Part shown: in pieces, positions 8,901 to 17,268 of the stretch | Position numbering within the stretch: the stretch's first letter is position 1 | How the letters are laid out: the number at the start of each line of letters is the position of its first letter | Assembly: GCA_900469965.1 (NCBI GenBank) | Contig: UBZP01000009.1 | Coordinates: 1 to 64,000, forward strand | Length of the DNA stretch: 64,000 bases | Reading direction: 5' to 3' | From: Hyphomicrobiales bacterium | GTDB taxonomy: Bacteria > Pseudomonadota > Alphaproteobacteria > Rhizobiales > Rhizobiaceae | Notes under the pieces: generated by a model | Seen by the model: the letters and a program-made list of their open reading frames with translations, nothing else | What the model was told of the DNA's origin: nothing | Databases searched by the model: none | Translations under genes and position numbers: made by a program

Positions 8901-9986
8901 GACGACAGCGCCGCAGGCGTCCGATTCACCGTCTCCACCTTGTCGAACGGCAAGGTCTACGTGGACGGCAAGGTGGCGACGAGCTTCACCGGCACCGAGC
9001 TCGCCGGTGGCAAGGTCAGCTTCCACCACACCGGCTCGGAGACGACGAAGGCCTCCTTCAAGGTTTCTGTCGAGGACGGCGACGAGGACGGCTCGACGCC
9101 GGTTGCCAAGACCTTCGGCCTGACCGTCACCCCGGTCAACGACGCCCCGGTGCTCGTCGCCAGCCAGACCCTGTCGCAGATCGCCGAGGACGCCTCGACC
9201 GGCGCGGCGCGCAAGGTGGCGACGCTGTCGGTCTCCGATCCCGACGGCGGCAGTAACGCCTTCTCCCTCGCCGGCAGCGATGCGGACCTGTTCGAAATCA
9301 GGAGCGGCGCGCTCTGGCTGAAGAAGGGCGTCAAGCTCGACTACGAGACCGACCGTTCGCTGGACGTCACCGTCCGCCTCGACGACCCCTCGATCGGCAC
9401 CAGGCACGAGGACTGGAAGAGCTTCAAGGTCGCCGTGAAGGACGTCGACGACGTGAAGAACGGCTCGACGGGCGGCGACACCATCAAGGGCACCTCCGGC
9501 AGCGACATCCTCGACGGCAAGGGCGGCAACGACGTCATCTCGGGCGGCGCCGGCAACGACCGGCTGATCGGCGGCAGCGGCGTCGATACGCTGACCGGCG
9601 GTTCCGGCCGCGACACCTTCGTCTTCGCCTCGGTGAAGGATTCCGCCCCCGGCCAGTCCGGCCTCATCAACAACGGCGGCTACAACCCGCTTTCGGGCAA
9701 CGACAAGCGCGACGTCATCGCCGACTTCGTCCACGCGCAGGACAAGCTGGACCTGTCCGCGATCGATGCCGACAGCGGGCGCTCCGGCGACCAGGACTTC
9801 GTCTGGCGCGGCAGGAACGACTTCACCGGCAAGGCCGGCGAACTGATCTTCCGCACCTTCGACGAAAAGGGCACGGCCAACGACCGCACCATCGTCTATG
9901 CCGACACCGACCGTGACCAGCGCGCCGATTTCCAGATCGAGCTCGCCGGCGTCATCGACCTGACCAAGGGGGATTTCATCCTCTGA
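5901..9986 (+). CDS. Tail-collar/Ig/cadherin/RTX fusion protein, probable type I secretion substrate
   Basis: 1361 residues. ATG 5901 follows GGGGATAAATCC. Residues 36-140, 158-270 and 282-365 are three phage tail-collar (microcystin-dependent-protein-like) domains, each with the pattern GG-L-FAG---P-GY-PADGR----YP-LF--IGYTYGG-G--F-VPDL-G and a closing NRQPSVAMHYII. Residues 374-455 carry RTX nonapeptides followed by SDVIVDFNLAEDRLDG. Residues 524-744 hold two bacterial Ig-like domains (TVTITFSEAV). Residues 750-1082 are three nearly identical 111-residue cadherin-like repeats. A cadherin-like unit spans 1084-1187 and a second RTX block 1190-1240. An M10-peptidase-like beta domain ends the protein with KGDFIL, an acidic-hydrophobic tail like other type I substrates. 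No Sec signal is present. Likely a secreted or surface adhesin. The collar parts could bind glycans or trimerise, which is inference. Confidence 0.85.
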   Translation: MALNNYQESLVLTQAISLTGMFPQRPDDFSTGGDAGILAEIRTFAFHLNDDHQSPSAEGQVLAIHSNTALFSLIGTQYGGDGRTTFHLPDLAGRVVVGTDLDYPGMVSGSGASTLNGSQLPATLGGSSAAIDNVQPSLTITMAIRATDPGYNASADVIGGILQFAGSFVPAGYIPADGRTVSRLDYPDLFDAIGYTYGGSGDFFNVPDLTGKTIIGASTETPLGTTVGQSTVSLAPGEMPAQAGGTGQTYDNRQPSVAMHYIISLEGIYPYEGYNEQGTVLGEVVAFAGDVSQIPDGWMLADGRALSIQMNQALFSLLGTQFGGDGVTWFALPDLRDRAVIGSGEDNGQTFTVGQTLGTNDGTVQMSDIPAVHIEGTSGADHYYGSNQADTINGHDGGDTLAGNGGNDVLTGGAGDDSIDAGAGDDSINGGAGNNTLKGGSGADIFTVGAGSDVIVDFNLAEDRLDGAFAATIRSLADLQALVVDPANTTDAILDLGNGATVTLQGVDWRSLTLDNLVGVNDDAPVVTSVSVPANGIYKAGQNLDFTVNLSEAVLVDTSGGTPGFAVTVGTDTVYATYVSGSGTSALLFRVTLVDGLQDADGISVSGAIDLNGATLQDAAGNEIVPTLNSVGATTGVLVDSVRPTATIAIADRVLAPLETTTVTITFSEAVTGLSTDDFAVANGMLSGLASADGGVTWTATLTVDLVTDPTNIIVLDTAGVTDLAGNAGSGLTVSVNYAIEGGVPANVPPTLTGDLSATVKEGGSYEITTADLNFADSDDSAASVRFTVSALSNGKVYVDGKVATSFTGAELAAGKVSFLHSGAESTKASFKVSVEDGDEDGSIPATSTFDLTVSPVNDAPKLTGDLKATVQEGGSYEITTADLNVSDADDSAANVRFTVSALSNGKVYVDGKVATSFTGAELAEGKVSFHHTGAETTKASFKVSVEDGNEDGSIPASSTFDLTVSPVNDAPKLTGNLKATVQEGGSYKLTTADLSFSDTDDSAAGVRFTVSTLSNGKVYVDGKVATSFTGTELAGGKVSFHHTGSETTKASFKVSVEDGDEDGSTPVAKTFGLTVTPVNDAPVLVASQTLSQIAEDASTGAARKVATLSVSDPDGGSNAFSLAGSDADLFEIRSGALWLKKGVKLDYETDRSLDVTVRLDDPSIGTRHEDWKSFKVAVKDVDDVKNGSTGGDTIKGTSGSDILDGKGGNDVISGGAGNDRLIGGSGVDTLTGGSGRDTFVFASVKDSAPGQSGLINNGGYNPLSGNDKRDVIADFVHAQDKLDLSAIDADSGRSGDQDFVWRGRNDFTGKAGELIFRTFDEKGTANDRTIVYADTDRDQRADFQIELAGVIDLTKGDFIL
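8148..9146 (+). repeat. Three tandem 333-bp in-gene repeats
   Basis: Units run approximately 8148-8480, 8481-8813 and 8814-9146, each coding 111 residues (LTGDL/NL...EGGSY...SFTG.EL...VNDAP). Long stretches are identical at the DNA level, including synonymous positions, between units 2 and 3. This points to recent duplication or gene conversion. Confidence 0.85.
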
Positions 9987-10519
9987 GGCGGGCCGCACCG
10001 CCGACGGCGGCAACGACGGGAAGGCCCGGCCGAAAATGGCGGGCGGGCCTTGTGCGGCCGGACTTGGAAACCCATCCCCCGCCTCTCGGCGGGACCGCCG
10101 ACCATGCAGGCCAAGCCGTTGCAAAGGAAAAGCTTTTCCGGAGCCTGCCGCCCAGGTCGAATGCGTTCGAACCGATGCGCGCGAACGCCATGGCCTTGCG
10201 AAAGTTCGCCGGAAAGGCCGCACCGGTATTGACGATCCGCAACATTCGCCCCTACCTGTAGGGCAGCCACCATGCAAAGCCGGCGGCTCGAGGTACGCAT
10301 GCCGTGCGGATGGCATGGGACCATGAGGCGGACCTCCGGACGCCAGCCGATGACGTCAAGGCCTTTCCTGCCCGCCGGGTGCGGCAGGACGACTGCTAAA
10401 ATACGCCTGCGAATTTCTGAGACAGATGTTTTCTGAATGACGAATGTGCCTACCGCCGCGTAGCCGCGGACCGGTTCAGTTTCGATCGAATGCCCGCATT
10501 TGAAGCCGAGGCCAAGCTC
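9987..10519. other. Intergenic region before the RND operon
   Basis: 533 bp with no supportable gene. Open frames on both strands here are short, lack ribosome-binding sites and have no recognisable domains. The left end holds a hairpin (10021-10051). An AT-richer stretch at about 10395-10445 probably contains the RND operon promoter. The TetR-type repressor gene often found next to such pumps is absent. Confidence 0.5.
10021..10051 (+). terminator. Hairpin after the collar-RTX gene
   Basis: AAGGCCCG (10021-10028) pairs with CGGGCCTT (10044-10051), with an additional GCC/GGC inside. There is no long T run after it, so it is only a moderate terminator candidate, 35 nt past the stop codon. Confidence 0.4.
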
Positions 10520-11707
10520 ATGATCAAGATCCTCCCGCCTGCCAGTCTCTTCGCCGCAGTCTCGACCCTTCTTGCCCTCGCCGCGCTGCCTCCCGCGGCA
10601 GCGCTGGCCCAGAACGCCCCGCCGAGCGTCACCGCCGCCAAGCCGATCGTCCGCGAGGTCATCGACAACGACGAGTTCATCGGCCGCTTCCAGGCGGTCG
10701 ACGAGGTGGCCGTGCGCTCCCGCGTCGGCGGCTATCTTCAGGAGATCCATTTCAAGGACGGCTCCATCGTCAAGGCGGGCGACCTGCTGTTCGTGATCGA
10801 CCAGCGGCCGTTCCGCACCGCGCTCAACGAGGCCGAGGCGACACTCGAGGTGGCGCGATCGACGCTCACCTTCGCCGATGCCCAGTTCAAGCGCGCCGAT
10901 GCGCTGGTCAAGAGCGGCAGCCAGGCGATCCAGACGCTGGACGACCGCCGCCGCGAACTCGCCTCCGCGCAGGCCAACGTGCGCGGCGCCGAGGCGGCCG
11001 TCGAGCGCGCGAAGCTCGACCTGGAATATACCAGCATCACCGCGCCGATCTCCGGTCGCGTCGACCGGCGGCTCTTTTCGACCGGCAGCCTCGTGCAGGC
11101 CGACCAGACGGTGCTGACGACGATCGTCAGCCTGGACCCGATCGACTTCTATTTCGACGTCGACGAGCGGCGGCTGCTCTCCTATGCCGACACCGCGCGC
11201 GCCAGCGGCACGCAGCTGCAGGAAGGCGGCAGCGGCCTGCCGGTGAAGGTCACGATCGGCGACTTCCAGCACTCGACCTTCGACGGAACCCTGAACTTCG
11301 CCGAGAACCGCGTCGACAACCAGACCGGCACCATGCGCATCCGCGCCCGCCTGCCCAATCCCGACTACGTGCTGCAGCCCGGCCTGTTCGGCCGCATCCA
11401 GATTGGCGGCTCCCTGCCCTACCGGGCGATCCTCGTTCCCGACGAGGCGATCGGCTCCGACCAGAACGAGCGCGTCGTCTACGTGCTCGCCGAGGACGGC
11501 TCCGTCAGCACCAAGCCGGTGCGGACCGGCCCGCGCATCTACGGCTACCGGGTGATCCGCGACGGCATGGACGGCAACGAGACGATCGTCGTCAACGGCC
11601 TGATGCGCATCCGCCCCGGCGTCAAGGTGGCGGCCGAGACGGTGCAACTGCCGCCCGAGCGTGCCGACACCGTTCCCGAAACGATCAGCGCGGAGCAGAT
11701 GCAGTGA
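10520..11707 (+). CDS. RND efflux pump periplasmic adaptor (membrane fusion protein)
   Basis: 395 residues from ATG 10520, with GAGG 8 nt upstream; an in-frame ATG at 10490 lacks a site and would precede the signal peptide with an acidic stretch. Residues 1-31 are a signal peptide ending ALAQ. The rest follows the AcrA/MexA order: biotinyl-lipoyl half (VAVRSRVGGYLQEIHFKDG), alpha-helical hairpin (about 100-160, ANVRGAEAAVERAKLDL), second lipoyl half (YTSITAPISGRVDRR), then beta-barrel and membrane-proximal domains (VLQPGLFGRIQI, VLVPDEAIGSDQ-like). It links the inner-membrane pump encoded immediately downstream (GTGA overlap) to an outer-membrane channel not encoded here. The substrate cannot be predicted; broad drug or solvent export is usual for the HAE1 class. 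Confidence 0.92.
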   Translation: MIKILPPASLFAAVSTLLALAALPPAAALAQNAPPSVTAAKPIVREVIDNDEFIGRFQAVDEVAVRSRVGGYLQEIHFKDGSIVKAGDLLFVIDQRPFRTALNEAEATLEVARSTLTFADAQFKRADALVKSGSQAIQTLDDRRRELASAQANVRGAEAAVERAKLDLEYTSITAPISGRVDRRLFSTGSLVQADQTVLTTIVSLDPIDFYFDVDERRLLSYADTARASGTQLQEGGSGLPVKVTIGDFQHSTFDGTLNFAENRVDNQTGTMRIRARLPNPDYVLQPGLFGRIQIGGSLPYRAILVPDEAIGSDQNERVVYVLAEDGSVSTKPVRTGPRIYGYRVIRDGMDGNETIVVNGLMRIRPGVKVAAETVQLPPERADTVPETISAEQMQ

Positions 11708-14700
11708 GGTTCGCCCATTTCTTCGTCGACCGGCCGATCTTCGCCTCGGTCCTGTCCATCATCCTATTGATCGTCGGCAGCATCGCTTATTTCCAGCTGC
11801 CGGTGGCGCAGTATCCCGAGATCGCGCCGCCGACCATCGTCGTGCGCACGAGCTATCCCGGCGCCGACGCCCAGACGGTCGCCGACACGGTGGCGACGCC
11901 GATCGAGCAGGAGATCAACGGCGTCGAGAACATGCTCTACATGTCCTCCTATTCCACCGCCGACGGCTCCATGGCGCTGACCATCACCTTCAAGCTCGGC
12001 ACCAATCTCGACCAGGCGCAGGTGCTCGTCCAGAACCGCGTCGCGATTGCCGAACCGCGGCTGCCCGAGGAGGTCCGCCGCATCGGCATCACCACGGTCA
12101 AGAGCTCGCCGGACCTGATGATGGTCGTGCACCTCCTGTCGCCGAACGATCGCTACGACCAGCTCTACATCTCCAACTTCGCCAAGACCCGCATCCGCGA
12201 CCGGCTGGTGCGGCTGGACGGCGTCGGCGACGTCACCCTGTTCGGCGAGCGCGAATATGCCCTGCGCATCTGGCTCGATCCCGACAAGCTCGGCGCCTAC
12301 GGCATGACGGCGAGCGACGTCGTCCAGGCGCTCCGCGACCAGAACGTGCAGGTGTCCGGCGGCTCCATCGGCGGACCGCCGACCTCCGGCGACAACGCCT
12401 TCCAGTACACGGTGACGACGGAGGGCCGGTTCTCCGATCCCCGCCAGTTCCGCTACGTCATCGTCAAGTCGACCGAGGCGGGCCGCCTCGTGCAACTCCA
12501 GGACGTCGCCCGGATCGAGCTCGGCGCCCGGGACTACGTCTCCAACAGCTACCTCGACGGCAAGCCGGCGGTGGCGATCGGCATCTTCTCCCGCCCCGGC
12601 ACCAATGCGCTGGAGGCCGCCGCCGACATCCAGCGTGTGATGGACGATGTCTCGCCGCTGCTGCCGCCGGGCCTCGAATATCGCATCGTCTACAATCCGA
12701 CCGAGTTCATCTCCGAATCCATCAACGAGGTCTACAAGACCATCATCGAGGCGGCCGTGCTGGTCGCGATCGTCGTCCTGGTGTTCCTCCAGTCCTGGCG
12801 CACCGCGCTGATCCCGATCATCGCCATCCCCGTCTCCCTGATCGGCACCTTCGCCTTCCTGCTGGCCTTCGGCTTCTCGCTGAACATGCTGACCCTGTTC
12901 GGCCTCGTGCTCGCGATCGGCATCGTCGTGGACGACGCCATCGTGGTGGTGGAGAACGTCGAACGAAACCTGGCGCTCGGCATGACGCCGAAGGAGGCCG
13001 CGCATGTGACGATGGACGAGGTCGGCGCGGCCGTCATCGCGATCTCGCTCGTGCTGATCGCCGTCTTCGTGCCGACCGCCTTCATTCCGGGGATCTCCGG
13101 CCAGTTCTACCAGCAGTTCGCTGTCACCATCGCGGTCGCGACGGCGATCTCGGCATTGAATTCGCTCACCCTGTCGCCGGCGCTGGCCGGCATCCTGCTG
13201 CGCCCCCATTCCCAGGAAAAGCACAGCAGCAATCCCCTCACCCGCGCCGTCCGCAAGCTCTCGGACGGCTTCAACTACGGCTTCGACCGCCTCAGCGAGG
13301 GCTATTCCTGGCTCGTGCGCCATCTCGTCTCGACGTGGACGGCGATCGCCGCCAGCCTGCTGGTCTTCGCAGGCCTGCTCTATGCCACCTGGCACATGGG
13401 CGGGGTCGTGCCGCGCGGCTTCATCCCCACCATGGACCAGGGCTATGCGATCGTCGTCGTGCAGCTGCCCGACGGCGCCTCGCTAGCCCGCACCGACGAG
13501 GTGGTGCAGCGCGCCTCCGAGATCATCCGCAACACCCCGGGCGTGAAGAACGCGGTCGCCTTCTCCGGCTTTTCCGGCGCCACCTTCACCAACGCCTCCA
13601 ATGCGGGGGTGATCTTTGCGAGCTTCGCAAGCTTCGAGGAGCGCCTGGAGCACGGGCAGAACGCCACCCAGATCATCGGCCAGCTGTTCGGCAGCCTGCA
13701 GAGCATCAAGGAGGCCTTCATCATCGCCGTGCCGCCGCCCTCGATCCGCGGCGTCGGCAATTCCGGCGGCTTCAAGATGCAGCTTGTAGACCTCGAAAGC
13801 GCCGACATGCGCCGCGTGCTCGGGCTCGCCTACCAGATGATGGGAGCGGCCAACCAGACCGAGGGTCTGACCGGCGTCTTCACCACCTTCTCCGCCTCCA
13901 GCCCGCAATTCTACCTGGAGATCGACCGCGACAAGGCGCGCGCCCTGAACGTGCCGATCCCCAACATCTTCGAGACGCTGTCGATCAACCTCGGCACCTC
14001 CTACGTCAACGACTTCAACGCCTTCGGCCGCGTCTACCAGGTGCGCGCCCAGGCCGACCAACAGTACCGCCTCGACCAGGCCGACATCCTGGCGCTGAAG
14101 GTCCGGTCCGCCACCGGCGCGCTGGTGCCGCTCGGCACCCTGGTCGAAATCCGCGACACCAGCGGCCCCACGCTGGTGCAGCGCTACAACATGTTTGTCT
14201 CGGTGCCGCTGCAGGGCAATCCGGCGCCGGGCGTCTCGACCGGCACCGCCCTCGACAAGATGGAGGCGCTGGCCCACGAGATGCTGCCGGCCGGCACCTC
14301 CTTCGAATGGACGGAGCTCGCCTTCCAGGAGCGGGCGACCGGCAACACGGCGTTGTACATCTTCGCCCTGTCGGTGGTCTTCGTCTTCCTGGCGCTCGCC
14401 GCCCAATATGAAAGCTGGGTGCTGCCGCTGGCGATCATCCTGATCGTGCCGCTCGCCGTGCTCGCCGCCCTGATCGGCGTGCATCTGCGCGGGATGGACA
14501 ACAACATCCTGACCCAGATCGGCCTGATCGTGCTGATCGGCCTGGCGGCCAAGAACGCGATCCTGATCGTCGAGTTCGCGCGCCAGGCCCAGCGCGAGGG
14601 CAAGACGTCGGTCGAGGCCGCCGTCGAGGCGACCCGCCTGCGCCTGCGGCCGATCCTGATGACGGCCTTCGCCTTCATCTTCGGCGTGGTGCCGCTGATG

Positions 14701-14895
14701 ATCGCGACCGGCCCCGGCGCCGAAATGCGCCAGTCGCTCGGCACCGCCGTCTTCTCGGGCATGCTGGGCGTGACCTTCTTCGGCCTGTTCCTGACGCCGG
14801 TCTTCTTCGTGGCGCTCCGCTCCGCCGGCCGGCACCGTCCGGAACGGGTCAGCGAGCGCCGCAAGGATGCGGCCCTGGAGGCAGCCGATCTCTGA
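11704..14895 (+). CDS. RND family efflux transporter permease (HAE1 class)
   Basis: 1063 residues, GTG start overlapping the adaptor stop by 4 bp, indicating translational coupling. RND hallmarks are present: first transmembrane helix with FFVDRPIFASVLSIIL, porter-domain motif YPGADAQTVADTVATPIEQ, the central membrane block with GLVLAIGIVVDDAIVVVENVER carrying the paired Asp residues of the proton relay, a second porter domain, and the final membrane block (GLAAKNAILIVEFA). Length equals the usual 1030-1070. It works as a trimer driving drug/proton antiport across the inner membrane. No TolC-type channel gene follows, so an outer-membrane partner encoded elsewhere is needed. Confidence 0.94.
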   Translation: MRFAHFFVDRPIFASVLSIILLIVGSIAYFQLPVAQYPEIAPPTIVVRTSYPGADAQTVADTVATPIEQEINGVENMLYMSSYSTADGSMALTITFKLGTNLDQAQVLVQNRVAIAEPRLPEEVRRIGITTVKSSPDLMMVVHLLSPNDRYDQLYISNFAKTRIRDRLVRLDGVGDVTLFGEREYALRIWLDPDKLGAYGMTASDVVQALRDQNVQVSGGSIGGPPTSGDNAFQYTVTTEGRFSDPRQFRYVIVKSTEAGRLVQLQDVARIELGARDYVSNSYLDGKPAVAIGIFSRPGTNALEAAADIQRVMDDVSPLLPPGLEYRIVYNPTEFISESINEVYKTIIEAAVLVAIVVLVFLQSWRTALIPIIAIPVSLIGTFAFLLAFGFSLNMLTLFGLVLAIGIVVDDAIVVVENVERNLALGMTPKEAAHVTMDEVGAAVIAISLVLIAVFVPTAFIPGISGQFYQQFAVTIAVATAISALNSLTLSPALAGILLRPHSQEKHSSNPLTRAVRKLSDGFNYGFDRLSEGYSWLVRHLVSTWTAIAASLLVFAGLLYATWHMGGVVPRGFIPTMDQGYAIVVVQLPDGASLARTDEVVQRASEIIRNTPGVKNAVAFSGFSGATFTNASNAGVIFASFASFEERLEHGQNATQIIGQLFGSLQSIKEAFIIAVPPPSIRGVGNSGGFKMQLVDLESADMRRVLGLAYQMMGAANQTEGLTGVFTTFSASSPQFYLEIDRDKARALNVPIPNIFETLSINLGTSYVNDFNAFGRVYQVRAQADQQYRLDQADILALKVRSATGALVPLGTLVEIRDTSGPTLVQRYNMFVSVPLQGNPAPGVSTGTALDKMEALAHEMLPAGTSFEWTELAFQERATGNTALYIFALSVVFVFLALAAQYESWVLPLAIILIVPLAVLAALIGVHLRGMDNNILTQIGLIVLIGLAAKNAILIVEFARQAQREGKTSVEAAVEATRLRLRPILMTAFAFIFGVVPLMIATGPGAEMRQSLGTAVFSGMLGVTFFGLFLTPVFFVALRSAGRHRPERVSERRKDAALEAADL

Positions 14896-14896
14896 C

Positions 14897-14956
14897 CGGC
14901 GGCATCCCTGCCGCCGCTTCCCCCAGCAGCGCGGCGGCAGAACGCGTCTGCCGCCG
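14897..14956 (+). terminator. Two consecutive hairpins after the RND operon
   Basis: CGGCGGCA/TGCCGCCG (14897-14916) and CGGCGGCAGA/TCTGCCGCCG with loop ACGCG (14932-14956) start 2 nt after the pump stop codon. Neither has a clean T tract. The paired strong stems at the 3' end of the operon support a termination or mRNA-protection role. Confidence 0.45.
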
Positions 14957-15081
14957 GAGGCGTTGCAGTCCCCGTGATCGCAGGCCGTCCCGCTCCTGTC
15001 CAGGGCGAAGCACCTCGGCGCCGGATCAATTTATAAAACCAGGACGTTGGAGCATCCGGTGAAGATTTCACCGGAACATCT

Positions 15082-17265
15082 TCAAGCCGGCGGCATTGCC
15101 TCCAGCAGCTTGTCGAGCGTGATCGGATAGTCGCGGACGCGCACGCCGGTGGCATTGTAGATCGCGTTTGCGACCGCCGCCCCCACGCCGCACAGGCCCA
15201 GCTCGCCCACCCCCTTCGCCTTCATCGGCGAGGACAGCGGATCGGTCTCCTCGAGGAAGATCACCTCCTGTTCCGGAATGTCGGCATGCACCGGCACCTC
15301 GTAGCCGGCGAGGTCGTGGTTGACGAAGAAGCCGCGCTTGCGGTCCACCGCAAGCTCCTCCATCAACGCCGCGCCCACGCCCATCGTCATGGCGCCGATC
15401 ACCTGGCTGCGCGCGGTCTTGGGGTTGAGGATGCGGCCGGCCGCGCAGACGGCCAGCATTCGCCGGATGCGCACCTCCGCCGTCAGCGCATCGACGCCCA
15501 CCTCGACGAAATGCCCGACGAAGGTCCCCTGGACCGTAGCCTCGTTGAACTCGCCGAACTCCATCGTGTCCTCGGCGACGATCCCCTCGCCGCCGGCGAC
15601 CGAGGCGAGCGGCACGGTGCGGTCGCCGGTGGCGATCTTGCCGTCGGCAAAGACCACCGCGTCGGAATTCAGGCCCATCTTCCGGGCGATCGCCGCGCGC
15701 AGCTTCACGCAGGCCGCATAGACGCCGGCGGTCGCGCTGTTGGCGCCGAATTGGCCGCCCGAGCCGGCAGACACCGGAAAGTGCGAATCGCCGAGCCGGA
15801 CGGCCACCTTTTCGAGCGGCACGCCCATCATCTCCGCCGCCGTCTGGGCGATGATCGTGTAGCTGCCGGTGCCGATGTCGGTCATGTCGGTCTCGACCGT
15901 CACCATGCCGTCGCCGTCGAGCCGAACCCGCGCGCCCGACGTCATCACCAGCGCGCCGCGATAGCCGGCGGCCATGCCGATGCCGACCAGCCAGCGCCCG
16001 TCGCGCACCCGGCCGGGGATGGCGTTGCGCCCGCTCCAGCCGAAGCGCTCGGCCCCCATCCGCATGCACTCGACGAGCTGCCGCTTGGAGAACGGGCGGT
16101 CCGGATCTTCCGGGTCGACCTGGGTGTCGTTCAGCGCCCGGAACTCGATCGGGTCCATGCCGAGCTTTTCCGCCATCTCGTCGATCGCGATTTCCAGCAC
16201 CATCAGGCCGGGCGCCTCGCCGGGCGCCCGCATCGCATTGCCCTCGGGCAGGTCGAGCCGGGCAAGCCGGCTCGCCATCATCCGGTTGGCGCCGGCATAG
16301 AGCAGCCGCGTCTGGTCGCTGGCATTCTCCGCATCGCCCCCCTCGAGATTGCCCGACCAGGTTTCGTGGCCGATCGCGGTGATCCGGCCGTCGGCATCCG
16401 CGCCGATGCGGATGCGCTGGATCGTCGCCGGGCGGTGCGTGGCGTTGTTGATCATCATCGGCCGCGGCAGCGCCATCTTCACCGGCCGCCGCGCCGCCCG
16501 GGCGCCGAGTGCGGCCAGCAGCGCGTCGGCACGCAGGAACAGCTTGCCGCCGAAGCCGCCGCCGATATAGGGCGAGACGACATGCACCTTGTCCTTCGGC
16601 AGGCCGAGCGTCATCGCAAGATCGCTCCGCGTCCAGTCGATCATCTGGTTGGACGTCCAGATGGTCACCTCGTCGCCCTGCCATGCCGCGAGCGTCGCGT
16701 GCGGCTCCATCATCGCATGCGAATGGTCGGGCGTGGTGTAGGTCTCGTCGAGCCGGACGGCCGCTGCGGGAAAGGCGCCTTCGAAATCGCCGACCTCCTG
16801 GTCGGGACTACCGTGCAGCCCATCCTTCATGGCGGCAAGGTCGAAGTGTCCCTCGGCCGCCTCGTAGTCCACCCTGATCAGCGCCGCGGCCGCGCGGGCC
16901 TGCTCGAAGGTCTCCGCCACCACCACCGCGATCGCCTGGTGATAGTGCTCGATCTCCGGCCCGGCGAGCAGCCTGGCGACGTTCTTGTCGCCCTTGCCGA
17001 GCTTTCCGGCATTCTCGGCGGTGACGATGGCCAGCACGCCGGGCGCGGCCCTGGCCTCGCTCAGTTCCATGGCCCGAATTCGCCCCCTGGCGATGCCTGC
17101 GACCACCGGGTAGCCGTAGGCCGGCGCCGCCGTCGCATCGTGCCATTCATAGGCGTAGGTGGCCGTGCCCGTCACCTTGTAGCGGCCGTCGATGCGGTCC
17201 ACGGGTTTTCCGACGACCTTCATCTGGTCGATCGGATTGGTCGTCGCGGGACTATCGAATTTCAT
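15082..17265 (-). CDS. paoC: Molybdenum-cofactor-binding subunit of a PaoABC-like aldehyde oxidoreductase
   Basis: 727 residues of the xanthine dehydrogenase large-subunit family. The N-terminal a/b hammerhead domain opens with GKPVDRIDGRYKVTGTATYA. The cofactor-binding part has the GGGFGGK loop, AMRAPGEAPG and the QFGANSATAG-type segment. The C-terminus carries the catalytic-Glu motif KGVGELGLCGVG. It has no signal peptide of its own; in E. coli PaoABC the folded trimer is exported by the Tat signal on PaoA, and the same gene order (A-B-C) is kept here with 3-bp and overlapping junctions. Expected reaction: oxidation of aromatic or other aldehydes to acids in the periplasm, using molybdopterin cytosine dinucleotide. 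Substrate preference cannot be read from sequence. Confidence 0.88.
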   Translation of the reverse strand: MKFDSPATTNPIDQMKVVGKPVDRIDGRYKVTGTATYAYEWHDATAAPAYGYPVVAGIARGRIRAMELSEARAAPGVLAIVTAENAGKLGKGDKNVARLLAGPEIEHYHQAIAVVVAETFEQARAAAALIRVDYEAAEGHFDLAAMKDGLHGSPDQEVGDFEGAFPAAAVRLDETYTTPDHSHAMMEPHATLAAWQGDEVTIWTSNQMIDWTRSDLAMTLGLPKDKVHVVSPYIGGGFGGKLFLRADALLAALGARAARRPVKMALPRPMMINNATHRPATIQRIRIGADADGRITAIGHETWSGNLEGGDAENASDQTRLLYAGANRMMASRLARLDLPEGNAMRAPGEAPGLMVLEIAIDEMAEKLGMDPIEFRALNDTQVDPEDPDRPFSKRQLVECMRMGAERFGWSGRNAIPGRVRDGRWLVGIGMAAGYRGALVMTSGARVRLDGDGMVTVETDMTDIGTGSYTIIAQTAAEMMGVPLEKVAVRLGDSHFPVSAGSGGQFGANSATAGVYAACVKLRAAIARKMGLNSDAVVFADGKIATGDRTVPLASVAGGEGIVAEDTMEFGEFNEATVQGTFVGHFVEVGVDALTAEVRIRRMLAVCAAGRILNPKTARSQVIGAMTMGVGAALMEELAVDRKRGFFVNHDLAGYEVPVHADIPEQEVIFLEETDPLSSPMKAKGVGELGLCGVGAAVANAIYNATGVRVRDYPITLDKLLEAMPPA

Positions 17266-17268
17266 CGC

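Noticed and set aside
7746..10316. An 856-codon minus-strand open frame opposite the collar-RTX gene
   Set aside because: Repeated segments in it mirror the tandem repeats of the plus-strand gene, and it has no recognisable domain or start signal.
10036..10326. Several overlapping ~60-96-codon open frames on both strands after the collar-RTX gene
   Set aside because: No ribosome-binding site, no homology, overlapping in all frames, typical of GC-rich intergenic DNA.
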